Positions 1-11,456 of a stretch of 64,000 nt of DNA are shown piece after piece. This DNA comes from Rhodobacteraceae bacterium Araon29. GTDB taxonomy: Bacteria; Pseudomonadota; Alphaproteobacteria; Rhodobacterales; Rhodobacteraceae. Under the pieces are notes generated by a model. The model was given only the letters and a program-made list of their open reading frames with translations. It had not been told where the DNA came from and searched no databases. Numbering within the stretch: position 1 is the stretch's first letter; each line of letters opens with the position of its first letter. The stretch spans positions 1-64,000 of the forward strand of contig CP046865.1 of the NCBI GenBank assembly GCA_039640505.1, in the 5' to 3' direction. The position numbers and the translations under genes are program-made.

Positions 1-277
1 CTTGATTCTTGCGAGTCACTGCGCCTTGGGGGACAGTACATTGCCTTGTGATGTTTGATTGTTCAGGCTTTAAAGCCAACGATCATTTCTTTGGTTATGC
101 TGTTTTTACTTTGTCGGATTTAATCCTGACAAAAGTAGGTCGTTGTATTTGTGGGCTTTAAGTGGGTCGCGAACAGCATGCCGTATAAGTAACGGTGTTT
201 TTGGTGAACTGTGGTGTATTGATCCAGTGTGTTATGGGATCAATACAGGGGATATGGATGGCTGGGATAAAAGGATT
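1..277. other. Region upstream of dnaA, no gene seen
   Basis: No convincing coding sequence or RNA gene is visible. An open frame continues upstream of the dnaA start from position 143, but its translation does not look like a DnaA N-terminus and is probably leader sequence. I see no match to the DnaA box TTATCCACA, so this stretch does not look like an origin. It presumably carries the dnaA promoter, but no convincing -35/-10 pair stands out. Confidence 0.5.
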
Positions 278-1651
278 ATGACTGAGGACGAATGGGGTGC
301 TTTACAAAAAACACTTTCAAACACAATTGGCCAAAATAACTATGCTAACTGGATTGCTCCTTTGGAATTTTGCTGTGTTGAAGGAAACATAGCGGTCTTT
401 AATGTGCCTACAAATTTTCTTGGGAACTACGTGTCCCAGAATTTTGGCGATATATTACTGTATCAAATTTCGGCGTCGAATGCTGAAATTCAGCGTATTC
501 GGTTTCAAGTTCCGGAAAACAAGCCCAAGAACGCTATGCAGTCAGAGCCTAGTCAAAAATTTGTTTCTAAGAACATTAAATCTGACAGGAACTTTCAAAA
601 AGACGAAGAGCTTCCCGGTGCTCCATTAGATCAAAGGTTCAAATTTGAAACCTTTGTAGTTGGCAAGCCAAACGAGCTTGCACATGCTGCGGCAAAGCGG
701 GTTGGCGAAGGCGCTTCTGTCACATTCAATCCGTTGTTTCTTTATGGCGGTGTGGGTTTGGGCAAAACCCACCTGATGCACGCTATTGCATGGGAGTTAC
801 AGTCCCGCCGCCCTGAATTGAACGTTCTTTATCTATCGGCAGAACAGTTCATGTACCGATTTGTACAGGCCCTGCGCGATCGCAAAATGATGGACTTTAA
901 ACAGTTGTTTCGCTCGGTTGATGTTTTGATGGTAGATGATGTTCAGTTCATCGCCGGAAAAGACAGCACCCAAGAAGAGTTTTTCCATACTTTTAATGCT
1001 TTGGTTGATCAGAACAAACAAATCATCATTTCGGCAGACCGCGCTCCAGGCGAAATAAAAGACCTTGAAGATCGGATCAAAAGCCGGATGCAGTGTGGTT
1101 TGGTGGTTGATCTACATCCAACTGATTATGAGCTACGTCTAGGGATCCTTCAGTCGAAAGTAGAGGCACATAAGCCGCAATATCCCGAACTTGAGATTGA
1201 ACCGAATGTTCTTGAATTTCTTGCGCTGCGGATTTCCACAAATGTGCGCGTACTAGAAGGCGCTTTAACGCGGCTGTTTGCCTTTGCGTCTCTTGTCGGA
1301 CGACCGATCAATCTTGAGCTGGCTCAAGATTGTCTTGCAGATGTCCTGCGCGCTTCTGAGCGCAAAATCACGGTGGAAGAAATTCAGCGCAAAGTATCCG
1401 AGCACTATAACATTCGTCTATCTGACATGATTGGCCCCAAACGCGTGCGGACTTATGCCCGCCCAAGACAGGTCGCGATGTATTTGGCAAAACAGCTGAC
1501 CAGCCGTAGCCTGCCTGAAATTGGACGCCGCTTTGGCGGCCGCGACCACACGACCGTAATGCACGGTGTAAAGCGTATCGAAGACCTAAAAGTACAAGAC
1601 GGTCAAGTGGCTGAGGACTTAGAGATGCTTCGGCGGGCGCTTGAGGCTTAA
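278..1651 (+). CDS. dnaA: Chromosomal replication initiator protein DnaA
   Basis: DnaA is the AAA+ initiator that binds DnaA boxes at oriC, melts the origin and loads the replicative helicase. The 457-residue product shows the usual four parts: an N-terminal helicase-interaction domain (about 1-80), a short linker, the AAA+ domain with Walker A GGVGLGKT at 157-164 and Walker B around 216-224, and a C-terminal DNA-binding domain with the signature GGRDHTTV at 420-427. The start at 278 (MTEDEW) fits family N-termini. An in-frame ATG at 254 and upstream open frame to 143 would add non-conserved residues. AAGGA sits only 2 nt upstream of 278, so ribosome-site spacing does not settle the start. 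It heads a plus-strand replication block with dnaN, recF and gyrB. Confidence 0.97.
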   Translation: MTEDEWGALQKTLSNTIGQNNYANWIAPLEFCCVEGNIAVFNVPTNFLGNYVSQNFGDILLYQISASNAEIQRIRFQVPENKPKNAMQSEPSQKFVSKNIKSDRNFQKDEELPGAPLDQRFKFETFVVGKPNELAHAAAKRVGEGASVTFNPLFLYGGVGLGKTHLMHAIAWELQSRRPELNVLYLSAEQFMYRFVQALRDRKMMDFKQLFRSVDVLMVDDVQFIAGKDSTQEEFFHTFNALVDQNKQIIISADRAPGEIKDLEDRIKSRMQCGLVVDLHPTDYELRLGILQSKVEAHKPQYPELEIEPNVLEFLALRISTNVRVLEGALTRLFAFASLVGRPINLELAQDCLADVLRASERKITVEEIQRKVSEHYNIRLSDMIGPKRVRTYARPRQVAMYLAKQLTSRSLPEIGRRFGGRDHTTVMHGVKRIEDLKVQDGQVAEDLEMLRRALEA

Positions 1652-1795
1652 TTATTCATTAATTTAGACTTTTTTATCAGTTTCAGAAGGCTTGCCTTTG
1701 ACAGTGGGTTTGTTTGCATGGCAAATAAGAAAACACTTGAGCCTGACGACTGATAGGTTAACTTTCGCCTCCCGGCAAAGATTGGAGCAAAGGCA

Positions 1796-2914
1796 ATGAA
1801 ACTGAGCATTGAACGCAGCGTGCTGTTAAAAGCGGTCTCTCAGGCACAATCCGTGGTCGAGCGCCGGAATACGATACCGATTCTCGCAAATGTGTTGATC
1901 GAGGCCGAGGATGAGCACGTGCATTTCCGCGCCACTGATCTAGACATTGAAGTGATGGACCGCGCAGTTGCGCAGGTCGAACGCGCTGGATCAACAACCG
2001 TATCTGCGGTTACCCTGCATGAAATTGTTAGAAAATTGCCAGACGGGGCTTTAGTCACCCTGACAGACGACGGCGCAAGTGGCCGGATAACCGTTGAAGC
2101 CGGCCGCTCAAACTTTTCGCTTGCAACGTTGCCAAAAGAAGATTTTCCAGTGATGGCAAGCTCGGAATATACGGCGAACTTTACCGCGCCTGCGCCAGTT
2201 TTGCGGCGTCTTTTTGATAAATCTAAATTTGCCATTTCCACCGAAGAAACAAGATATTACCTCAATGGTGTCTATATGCATGTAAGCGAAGCCGACGGCG
2301 GTCAGGTCTTGCGCTGCGTTGCCACAGACGGCCACCGCCTTGCGCGGATCGACGCAGACCTTCCAGAAGGCGCCAAAGATATGCCAGGGGTGATTGTACC
2401 GCGTAAGACGGTCGCTGAGTTGCGAAAGGTTTTGGAAGACGACGATATGCAAATTGCCGTATCTGTGTCAGAAACCAAAGTGCGCTTTGCAACACCCGAT
2501 ATCACAATGACTTCTAAAGTAATCGACGGTACGTTTCCCGATTACACAAGGGTTATCCCACAAGGTAACACACGAAAGCTTGAAGTTGACGCAAGTGAAT
2601 TTGCACGTGCTGTTGATCGCGTGTCCACCGTATCTTCTGAGCGCTCGCGCGCCGTTAAACTATCGCTTGACGAAGACCGTTTGGTTTTGTCCGTCAACTC
2701 GCCCGATAGCGGCGCAGCTGAGGAAGAACTGGCTGTGGCCTATGGTGATGAGCATCTCGAGATTGGCTTTAACGCCAAGTACCTGTTGGAAATTGCCAAT
2801 CAGGTTGATCGTGAAAATGCGGTCTTCATGTTCAATTCGTCTGGCGATCCAACCTTGATGCGCGAAGGCAACGATGCAAGTGCCGTTTATGTCGTCATGC
2901 CTATGCGCGTTTGA
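1796..2914 (+). CDS. dnaN: DNA polymerase III beta subunit (sliding clamp)
   Basis: This is the ring-shaped processivity clamp that tethers DNA polymerase III to its template. It also serves as a docking platform for other repair and replication proteins. The 372-residue length and full-length match to the three-domain clamp fold are typical; the C-terminus VYVVMPMRV is the conserved clamp ending. The ATG has a GGAG ribosome site about 8 nt upstream. It lies 144 bp after dnaA and 68 bp before recF, the classical order, so co-transcription is likely. Confidence 0.97.
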   Translation: MKLSIERSVLLKAVSQAQSVVERRNTIPILANVLIEAEDEHVHFRATDLDIEVMDRAVAQVERAGSTTVSAVTLHEIVRKLPDGALVTLTDDGASGRITVEAGRSNFSLATLPKEDFPVMASSEYTANFTAPAPVLRRLFDKSKFAISTEETRYYLNGVYMHVSEADGGQVLRCVATDGHRLARIDADLPEGAKDMPGVIVPRKTVAELRKVLEDDDMQIAVSVSETKVRFATPDITMTSKVIDGTFPDYTRVIPQGNTRKLEVDASEFARAVDRVSTVSSERSRAVKLSLDEDRLVLSVNSPDSGAAEEELAVAYGDEHLEIGFNAKYLLEIANQVDRENAVFMFNSSGDPTLMREGNDASAVYVVMPMRV

Positions 2915-2982
2915 TTTGCCATTTTCAGACATCTATTCGGTGTTTCTTGCACGCGATCTGTTGTGCCTAAAAGATACAAAAA

Positions 2983-4080
2983 ATGTCGTACCTTAGTACG
3001 CTAACCCTGTCGCATTTTCGCTCACACAAGGTTGCGCGTTTAAGCGCAGGCAAGCGGCCCGTGGCCATCTACGGCGCAAATGGATCAGGCAAAACAAATA
3101 TATTGGAAGCTATTTCTTTGTTTTCCCCTGGGCGCGGCCTGCGCCGGGCCAGTGCCGAAGATATGATGCGCCGGCCAGATAATTTAGGCTGGAAAATCGA
3201 AGGCATTATATCCGCTGAATCAACCAAATATGAGGTAGAGATTACCTCGACCAATGGCGCATCCCGCCAAGTTAAAGTGGATGGAAAACCCAAGGCACAA
3301 ACCACATTAGGTCAACTTGTTCGGGTGCTATGGCTTGTGCCGGCGATGGATAGATTGTGGATTGAAGGCGCCGAAGGCCGGCGGCGCTTTCTTGATAGAA
3401 TTACCCTGAGCTTTTCACCTGCCCATGCAGACCACTCCCTAAAATATGAAAAAGCTATGCGAGAACGCAATCGGCTTTTAAAAGATCAGGTTACTGATCC
3501 GCATTGGTATGCCGCTTTAGAGGGACATATGGCAGAGGCCGGTGTGGCGATTATGTCTGCGCGCCGGGATGCATTGGACAAAATACGTGCAGCTCAGATT
3601 GGGGCAAAAACCGCATTTCCAACAGCTGATTTATCCATTGCTGAAATAGAAAGGGAATTGGGCGAAGATGTTGACGCCTATTGCGCAGCATTGCGGGACA
3701 ATAGAGGCCGCGATATGGCCGCTGGGCGCTCTTTGCTAGGGCCTCATAGAAGTGATTTGCTCGGGGTTTACCAAACCAAAGCCATGGCGGCCAAAGATTG
3801 CTCAACTGGAGAGCAGAAAGCGCTGTTAATTTCGATTATTTTGGCAAATGCACGCGCCTTATCTGCAGAACTCGGCGATCCCCCTCTGCTTTTGCTGGAT
3901 GAAGTGGCCGCCCATCTTGATATTGATCGCCGCGCCGCACTTTACGACGAGATTTGTGAACTAAATGCCCAAGCTTGGATGACCGGAACAGAACCGGGAC
4001 TTTTTACCGAATTGGAAAATAGGGCCCAAATGGTTTTTGTTTCGGATAGCGATGGGCTTTCTGTTGTATCGCAGGAATAA
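2983..4080 (+). CDS. recF: DNA replication and repair protein RecF
   Basis: RecF is an SMC-like ATPase that, with RecO and RecR, helps load RecA at single-strand gaps. In the 365-residue product Walker A is GANGSGKT at 31-38, the ABC-type signature STGEQKALL is at 274-282 and Walker B LLLLDE is at 302-307, followed by the D-loop region. Length and motif order are those of full-length RecF. It follows dnaN in the standard replication cluster. Confidence 0.96.
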   Translation: MSYLSTLTLSHFRSHKVARLSAGKRPVAIYGANGSGKTNILEAISLFSPGRGLRRASAEDMMRRPDNLGWKIEGIISAESTKYEVEITSTNGASRQVKVDGKPKAQTTLGQLVRVLWLVPAMDRLWIEGAEGRRRFLDRITLSFSPAHADHSLKYEKAMRERNRLLKDQVTDPHWYAALEGHMAEAGVAIMSARRDALDKIRAAQIGAKTAFPTADLSIAEIERELGEDVDAYCAALRDNRGRDMAAGRSLLGPHRSDLLGVYQTKAMAAKDCSTGEQKALLISIILANARALSAELGDPPLLLLDEVAAHLDIDRRAALYDEICELNAQAWMTGTEPGLFTELENRAQMVFVSDSDGLSVVSQE

Positions 4081-4145
4081 TTTAGCTTGATGGGCTGGGG
4101 CAGCGTTTGTAAGCCCGACCAGCTTCTAAAAGGGGTTTTCAGACT

Positions 4146-4766
4146 GTGACCGTTTCTTTTGTTGAGCTGCTTCTGTACGCCGGTGGAATTTTCATCCTTT
4201 TCATTACACCCGGACCAGTATGGGTTGCAATCGTGGCGCGCACGCTTTCCGGCGGCTTTAACGCGGCATGGCCTTTGGCTTTAGGTGTAGTGGTAGGCGA
4301 TATCATCTGGCCATTTCTTGCCATCCTAGGGGTCACATGGGTGATAGGGACCTTCAGCGGCTTTATGATCATTTTGCGCTGGGTTGCATGTCTCATTTTT
4401 CTTTTCATGGGGATTTCTTTAATCCGCAACGCAGATAGAGAAATTCATCAAAATAGCCATCTGACCAAACCCGGGGTATCCGCAGGGTTTTTTGCAGGTC
4501 TCGCTGTTATTCTCAGTAACCCAAAAGCCATCCTCTTTTATCTTGGCATATTGCCCGGGTTTTTCGATTTGGCGCAAGTTTCGGCATTGGATATTTTCGC
4601 CATCATTACAATATCTGCCCTGATCCCCTTTTTAGGAAATTGTTTTTTATCCTTGATGGTGACGCAAACTCAACACTTATTGAAATCTCCGCAAGGCTTG
4701 CGCAGAGCACATATCTTATCCGGGTTTCTGTTGATAATGGTCGGGATCATTATCCCACTTACATAA
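4146..4766 (+). CDS. LysE/RhtB-family amino-acid exporter
   Basis: This is a predicted inner-membrane exporter of the LysE/RhtB family, whose members export amino acids and derivatives. The 206-residue protein has about six hydrophobic segments and the family-typical N-terminal stretch FITPGPVWVAI near residue 20. The start is GTG. The substrate cannot be read from sequence. It sits between recF and gyrB, an insertion I associate with rhodobacteral genomes, and has no evident functional link to replication. Confidence 0.85.
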   Translation: MTVSFVELLLYAGGIFILFITPGPVWVAIVARTLSGGFNAAWPLALGVVVGDIIWPFLAILGVTWVIGTFSGFMIILRWVACLIFLFMGISLIRNADREIHQNSHLTKPGVSAGFFAGLAVILSNPKAILFYLGILPGFFDLAQVSALDIFAIITISALIPFLGNCFLSLMVTQTQHLLKSPQGLRRAHILSGFLLIMVGIIIPLT

Positions 4767-7262
<2,496 letters not shown>

Positions 7263-7311
7263 GAGGCTTTCATCTAGCGTCTTTTCATGATGCTAGCCGT
7301 CCCAAAACGTC

Positions 7312-8361
7312 TTAGATATCCCGCATAATATCCAGAAATATATCAATCTGGTGTTTTTCGATGGACCAATCACAGACAAAACGGGCGGTTAGGATTTCAT
7401 CGGCCGGTCCGTTGTCTAGATCGCTGTTCCTCAATGAATAGTCCGCCCCAGCCCGGTTTGCTTTTTGGTGATCTGCACGGCTTAGGCGAATAAATATCAT
7501 ATTGGCCTGCGGTTCATAGGCAAAGTTCACATGTGGCATTTGACGCAAGCCATGCGCTAAATAACTGGCATTGGCATTGGCTTTTCGCGCTAGGTCCAAC
7601 CATAAATCGTTTTTGAGGTATCCCTGCATTTGAGCCGCCAGATAGCGGGTTTTGGAAAACAGATGCGCACTACGTTTGCGCCTTAATTCAAATTCCCAAG
7701 CGTGCTTTGGATCAAAAAAGATCACCGCTTCAACACCCATAAGCCCGTTTTTAGTCCCGCCAAAACTCAACGCGTCAACTCCTGACTTCCACGTCATATC
7801 GGCGGCGCTGCACTCAAGCGATACCAAGGCATTGGCAAATCTTGCGCCGTCCATATGGACAGGTATTCCATATGATTTTGCAATTTTCGTCAAAGCCCGA
7901 AGCTCATCCAGAGAATAAAGCGTTCCTTTTTCGGTTGTCTGGGTTAGTGAAACCGGACCTCTTTGCGGGCCATGTACGCCGTGGGTTTCTTGGGCAGTGA
8001 CCGCAGCTCTCAAAGCATCAGGGGTGATTTTGTCATCACATTCGATCAAGGTCAGCTTTGCACCGCCGGTGAAAAACTCTGGCGCATTGCATTCATCTTC
8101 GTGGAGATGCGCAACTGGAGAACAGAAAATTGTTTGCCATGGCTCGCTTAGGGTGGCCAATGCCAGAGCGTTTGCCGCTGTGCCCGTGCCAACAAGATAA
8201 ACGGCGGCCTCGGGCGCTTCAAAAACCTGACGCAGACTGCCCTGCACATCGGCCATAAATCTGTCATCACCATAAGCTTTGTGATAGCCACTATTTGCGT
8301 CCCTTATGGCATCAATAATTTGATCTGGTATAGGTCCAGCATTGTCCGATTCAAAAAACAA
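7312..8361 (-). CDS. ltaE: Low-specificity L-threonine aldolase (PLP enzyme)
   Basis: This is a fold-type I PLP enzyme that cleaves L-threonine or L-allo-threonine to glycine and acetaldehyde. Supporting motifs in the 349-residue product are DGAR at 171-174 and the cofactor lysine in SFGGTKNG (K204). The start is TTG, three bases after the stop of the YcgN gene, with GAGGAG about 9 nt upstream, so translation is probably coupled. It is the last gene of a minus-strand run HAD hydrolase - MaoC - ribF - ycgN - ltaE. A related beta-eliminating lyase specificity cannot be excluded. Confidence 0.88.
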   Translation of the reverse strand: MFFESDNAGPIPDQIIDAIRDANSGYHKAYGDDRFMADVQGSLRQVFEAPEAAVYLVGTGTAANALALATLSEPWQTIFCSPVAHLHEDECNAPEFFTGGAKLTLIECDDKITPDALRAAVTAQETHGVHGPQRGPVSLTQTTEKGTLYSLDELRALTKIAKSYGIPVHMDGARFANALVSLECSAADMTWKSGVDALSFGGTKNGLMGVEAVIFFDPKHAWEFELRRKRSAHLFSKTRYLAAQMQGYLKNDLWLDLARKANANASYLAHGLRQMPHVNFAYEPQANMIFIRLSRADHQKANRAGADYSLRNSDLDNGPADEILTARFVCDWSIEKHQIDIFLDIMRDI

Positions 8362-8364
8362 AGC

Positions 8365-8838
8365 TTACTGCTCCTCAATCAAATGATGTTCCCAATCATC
8401 TTCGTCAATTTCGAACTCTGGCACAGTTTGCCCTTGAATGGAAATCCCTGCTTGATGAACACTTTGCGGCGATCCTGAGATCAGAGGGTGCCAGTCAAAC
8501 AGAGGTTTTTCCTGCCATAGCAACAAATAGGCACAGGTTTTTGGAAGCCAATAGGCGTGCGTTGGAATGCTGTCTGGGGTCAACGAAATGCATTCAGGAA
8601 CAAACTGATGCCGGTTGCTGTATTGGCTGCACCGGCAGGTATCGTTGTCAAATAGACGGCAAGCAACGCGGGTTAGAAATACCTCGCCGCTGTCTTCATC
8701 TTCGATTTTATTCAGGCAGCATTTTCCACAGCCATCACACAGCGCTTCCCATTCATCAACCGACATCTCGGCAAGGGACTTTTTCTTCCAGAACTCTGCG
8801 CTAAGGCCGCTGTTCTCACCCCGGTCCCGCTGGGTCAT
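8365..8838 (-). CDS. YcgN-family cysteine cluster protein (UPF0260)
   Basis: This is a conserved protein of unknown biochemical role in the YcgN/UPF0260 family. The 157-residue sequence has a dense cysteine set: C34, C37, C40 and C41 (CDGCGKCC), then C60, C68, C70, C83 and C102. That pattern suggests a bound metal or iron-sulphur centre (inference). Its ATG overlaps the ribF stop by ATGA, and its own stop is 3 bp from the ltaE start, so the three genes are tightly coupled. Confidence 0.88.
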   Translation of the reverse strand: MTQRDRGENSGLSAEFWKKKSLAEMSVDEWEALCDGCGKCCLNKIEDEDSGEVFLTRVACRLFDNDTCRCSQYSNRHQFVPECISLTPDSIPTHAYWLPKTCAYLLLWQEKPLFDWHPLISGSPQSVHQAGISIQGQTVPEFEIDEDDWEHHLIEEQ

Positions 8839-9773
8839 TTTGCAGCCAGTATTTCACGCGCCAAAAGGCAATCGGCATCCATTTGTTTTATAAGTGCCTC
8901 TAAACCGTCAAATGACAGCTCAGGGCGAAGACACTCAACCAATCCAATGGACAGGCTGGTACCATAAAGGTCGCCGGAAAAATCAAAGATAAAGGTTTCC
9001 AAGTTTGGGGTGTTTTCCCCGAACATCGGGCGCACGCCCAATGATGCTGCGCCGTGGTAAGACCCGGCAAACGGGCCTTCTAAAATATCCACCATTACCG
9101 CATAAACACCAAGTTTTGGAAGATGCAAACCATCCATTGACATATTGGCGGTTGGATAGCCCAACTCGCGGCCGCGCTGCTCGCCGCTGATGACTGGGCC
9201 TTCTATGCGGTGCCAATGGCCAAGCTGATCTGCCGCATCGCGCGGCCGTCCTTCAGAAAGTGCCGTTCTAATGGAGGTTGAGGATACTTCACCAAGACCT
9301 GCTGCAATCAAAGGCGCAATCGTGACCCCAAAGCCGTATTCATGCCCAAAGCTCACTAAATCCTCTACCGTGCCTGCACGGGCTTTGCCAAATCGAAAAT
9401 CGGCGCCAACCACGATGTGCTTTAGCCCCAAACCATCGACAATGACGCCTTTTGCAAACTCTCGCGGCGTCAACGCTGAAAGGGCCGCGTTGAAATTTAG
9501 CTCATAGAGACGCTCGACCCCAAGTTTTTCTAACCGGGTTGAGCGGGCCTCTGGACTCATCAAACGAAAGTCCGGCGCATTAGGAGCAAAATAGCTTCTT
9601 GGGTGCGGCTCAAATGTTAAAACCCCAAAGGGGGCGGAAATAGAGCTGCCTTGGGTTCGGGCGATATCAATCACGGATTGGTGCCCAAGATGGACACCAT
9701 CAAAGTTGCCAATCGCAACACTCGCGCCTTTGTCCTGAGGCTCTACATATTTATAATCACGAATAATTCTCAT
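8835..9773 (-). CDS. ribF: Bifunctional riboflavin kinase / FAD synthetase
   Basis: RibF converts riboflavin to FMN (C-terminal flavokinase domain) and FMN to FAD (N-terminal nucleotidyltransferase domain). In the 312-residue protein the adenylyltransferase motif FDGVHLGH is at 24-31 and SSTSIR at 164-169. The flavokinase motif GYPTAN is at 205-210. Length matches bacterial RibF. It precedes ycgN with a 4-bp ATGA overlap. Confidence 0.96.
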   Translation of the reverse strand: MRIIRDYKYVEPQDKGASVAIGNFDGVHLGHQSVIDIARTQGSSISAPFGVLTFEPHPRSYFAPNAPDFRLMSPEARSTRLEKLGVERLYELNFNAALSALTPREFAKGVIVDGLGLKHIVVGADFRFGKARAGTVEDLVSFGHEYGFGVTIAPLIAAGLGEVSSTSIRTALSEGRPRDAADQLGHWHRIEGPVISGEQRGRELGYPTANMSMDGLHLPKLGVYAVMVDILEGPFAGSYHGAASLGVRPMFGENTPNLETFIFDFSGDLYGTSLSIGLVECLRPELSFDGLEALIKQMDADCLLAREILAAK

Positions 9774-9822
9774 AGATTTGAGGTAGCGCTCAAATTAGTC
9801 AGACGCAAGGGCGAGCGATGGG

Positions 9823-10266
9823 TTAATCAAATTTTCGACTTGGGGCCAAAACAGTAGCTTCACCTACCAGAACGTTTTTCCCACCTACCTGACACAGGCA
9901 GTCCATGCGCACCCGCCGTTTTGATAGATCAATATCCGTGACCTTCACCTCGGCGTAAACCATATCCCCGGGTCTTACTGGCGCAAGAAATTTTAAAGTC
10001 TGTCCCAGATAAACCGTCCCGTGACCAGGAAGCTGTTCACCAATCACTGCCGAAATAAGTCCCGCCGTAAGCATACCGTGGGCTATTCTTCCTTCAAAAA
10101 TTGTATCCCGCGCATAGGCGTCGTCTAGATGAACGGGATTATGATCCGTAGACACTTGCGCAAACATTTCTATATCTTCATCGCTCACCACTTTTCTGAG
10201 GTGGCGGGTCATGCCCATTTCTATATCTTCGATACAAATTGTTCCGCGTGGCAGATTGTCCAACAT
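9823..10266 (-). CDS. MaoC-like (R)-specific enoyl-CoA hydratase
   Basis: This is a single hot-dog domain protein of the MaoC dehydratase family, 147 residues. The hydratase signature STDHNPVHLDDA places the predicted catalytic pair at D41 and H46, the same five-residue spacing as in PhaJ-type (R)-hydratases. The likely reaction is reversible hydration of enoyl-CoA; the chain length and pathway are not visible. The ATG has GAGGAA about 5 nt upstream. It lies between a HAD hydrolase gene and ribF in the same orientation. Confidence 0.85.
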   Translation of the reverse strand: MLDNLPRGTICIEDIEMGMTRHLRKVVSDEDIEMFAQVSTDHNPVHLDDAYARDTIFEGRIAHGMLTAGLISAVIGEQLPGHGTVYLGQTLKFLAPVRPGDMVYAEVKVTDIDLSKRRVRMDCLCQVGGKNVLVGEATVLAPSRKFD

Positions 10267-10359
10267 GGGTTCCTCAAGGTTTTCATGTAATTTTTTTACG
10301 AATAATGTATGTATTGAGAAACTTTATTACTTTGCAGGTGCAGAAAATCAACCCCTGTT

Positions 10360-11232
10360 TCAGCGTAAAAACCCAATTGTATAGCGTGGTGCTAGGTTTT
10401 GGGTGGCAAGATAAGTGTTTAACGCTTCGGGATTAGGTTGATTTTCTGTTTTGGTTTCCTCGGCGGCCAAACCGCCCGAGATGAACAAAGCATCAATGCC
10501 TTCATCCACCGCGCCTTTGATATCTGTTTGAATGCCATCGCCAATAGCCAAAATTCTTGTGTCTGGAATTGGCTCACCCATTGCCGCCAACCTACGGCGC
10601 GCAAGATCATAAATCGGGGTGTGGGGCTTGCCAAAATAAAGGCTTTCGCCTCCCATTTCGCTATAAAGCTGCGCCAAGGCCCCGGCGCACCATTCGCGGG
10701 TACTTCCCCGATCTACAATAATATCAGGGTTTGCACAGAGCAGTTTTAAACCGTTGCTTTGTGCGTATGAAAACTCCTTGCGCATAACTTGTGGATCTGC
10801 TTTCGCATCAAATGGGCCAGTACACACGATACCTTCGGCTTCGTCCAAAGAAACGCGGCTAATATCAATGGGATCATCCAAAATTTTCAACGGATCAAAA
10901 AACGGTAAATCGCGCGGCTCACCGATAAAATACACCTTTTGCCCGACTGCGCCTTGATAAAGGGCTGAGCGTGCGCTGTCACCCGAAGATGCAATGGTAT
11001 CCCAGGCTTCATCATCAACGCCAAATGTACCAAGCTGATTTTGAACCCCGGCGCGCGGCTTCGGGGAATTGGTCACCAAGATAACCTTGCCGCCCATCTT
11101 GCGATACTCTTTAAGCGCCTGATTGGCGGCGGGAAAGGCTTTGACACCATTATGAACACAGCCCCACAGATCAACAAAGAGGGCATCATACTGGGCAGAA
11201 ATTTCCGAAAGCTCGCTGATGATTTGCGTCAT
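10360..11232 (-). CDS. HAD-superfamily subclass IIA hydrolase (TIGR01459 type)
   Basis: This is a HAD-family phosphatase of 290 residues. Motif I is DLWGCVHNG with the nucleophile D21, motif II is the TNS triad at 54-56, and the acidic motif GDGIQTDIKG lies near 230. Subclass IIA members include NagD and phosphoglycolate phosphatases. The substrate here is unknown. It appears to be the first gene of the minus-strand run ending at the threonine aldolase gene. Confidence 0.87.
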   Translation of the reverse strand: MTQIISELSEISAQYDALFVDLWGCVHNGVKAFPAANQALKEYRKMGGKVILVTNSPKPRAGVQNQLGTFGVDDEAWDTIASSGDSARSALYQGAVGQKVYFIGEPRDLPFFDPLKILDDPIDISRVSLDEAEGIVCTGPFDAKADPQVMRKEFSYAQSNGLKLLCANPDIIVDRGSTREWCAGALAQLYSEMGGESLYFGKPHTPIYDLARRRLAAMGEPIPDTRILAIGDGIQTDIKGAVDEGIDALFISGGLAAEETKTENQPNPEALNTYLATQNLAPRYTIGFLR

Positions 11233-11407
11233 TGTGATCCTTTAGCAGTATTGCATTTTCCACCTGCTGCCGTGGTATCATTCGTTTTGCAAATTGAAAA
11301 TACACTTAAAGGATCAACGGGGTGGATATTATCTAATGTACCATTTCACCGCAAAACGGCGCAAATTAACATTTTAACGCAGCCCAGTATTTATCAATGT
11401 CAGAGAA

Positions 11408-11448
11408 TTAAAAAGTGGGCAAAGCCCCGAAGCTTGTCGGGGCTTTGC
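11408..11448 (-). terminator. Rho-independent terminator of hppA
   Basis: There is a perfect 12-bp stem (GCAAAGCCCCGA at 11419-11430 pairing with 11437-11448) and a 6-nt loop. On the minus strand it is followed within a few bases by TTTTTAA. It lies just downstream of the hppA stop at 11457. Confidence 0.92.
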
Positions 11449-11456
11449 ATAAGTCT

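Noticed and set aside
143-277. N-terminal extension of DnaA to position 143
   Set aside because: The extra 45 residues show no similarity to DnaA domain I. Family N-termini begin near MTEDEW at 278.
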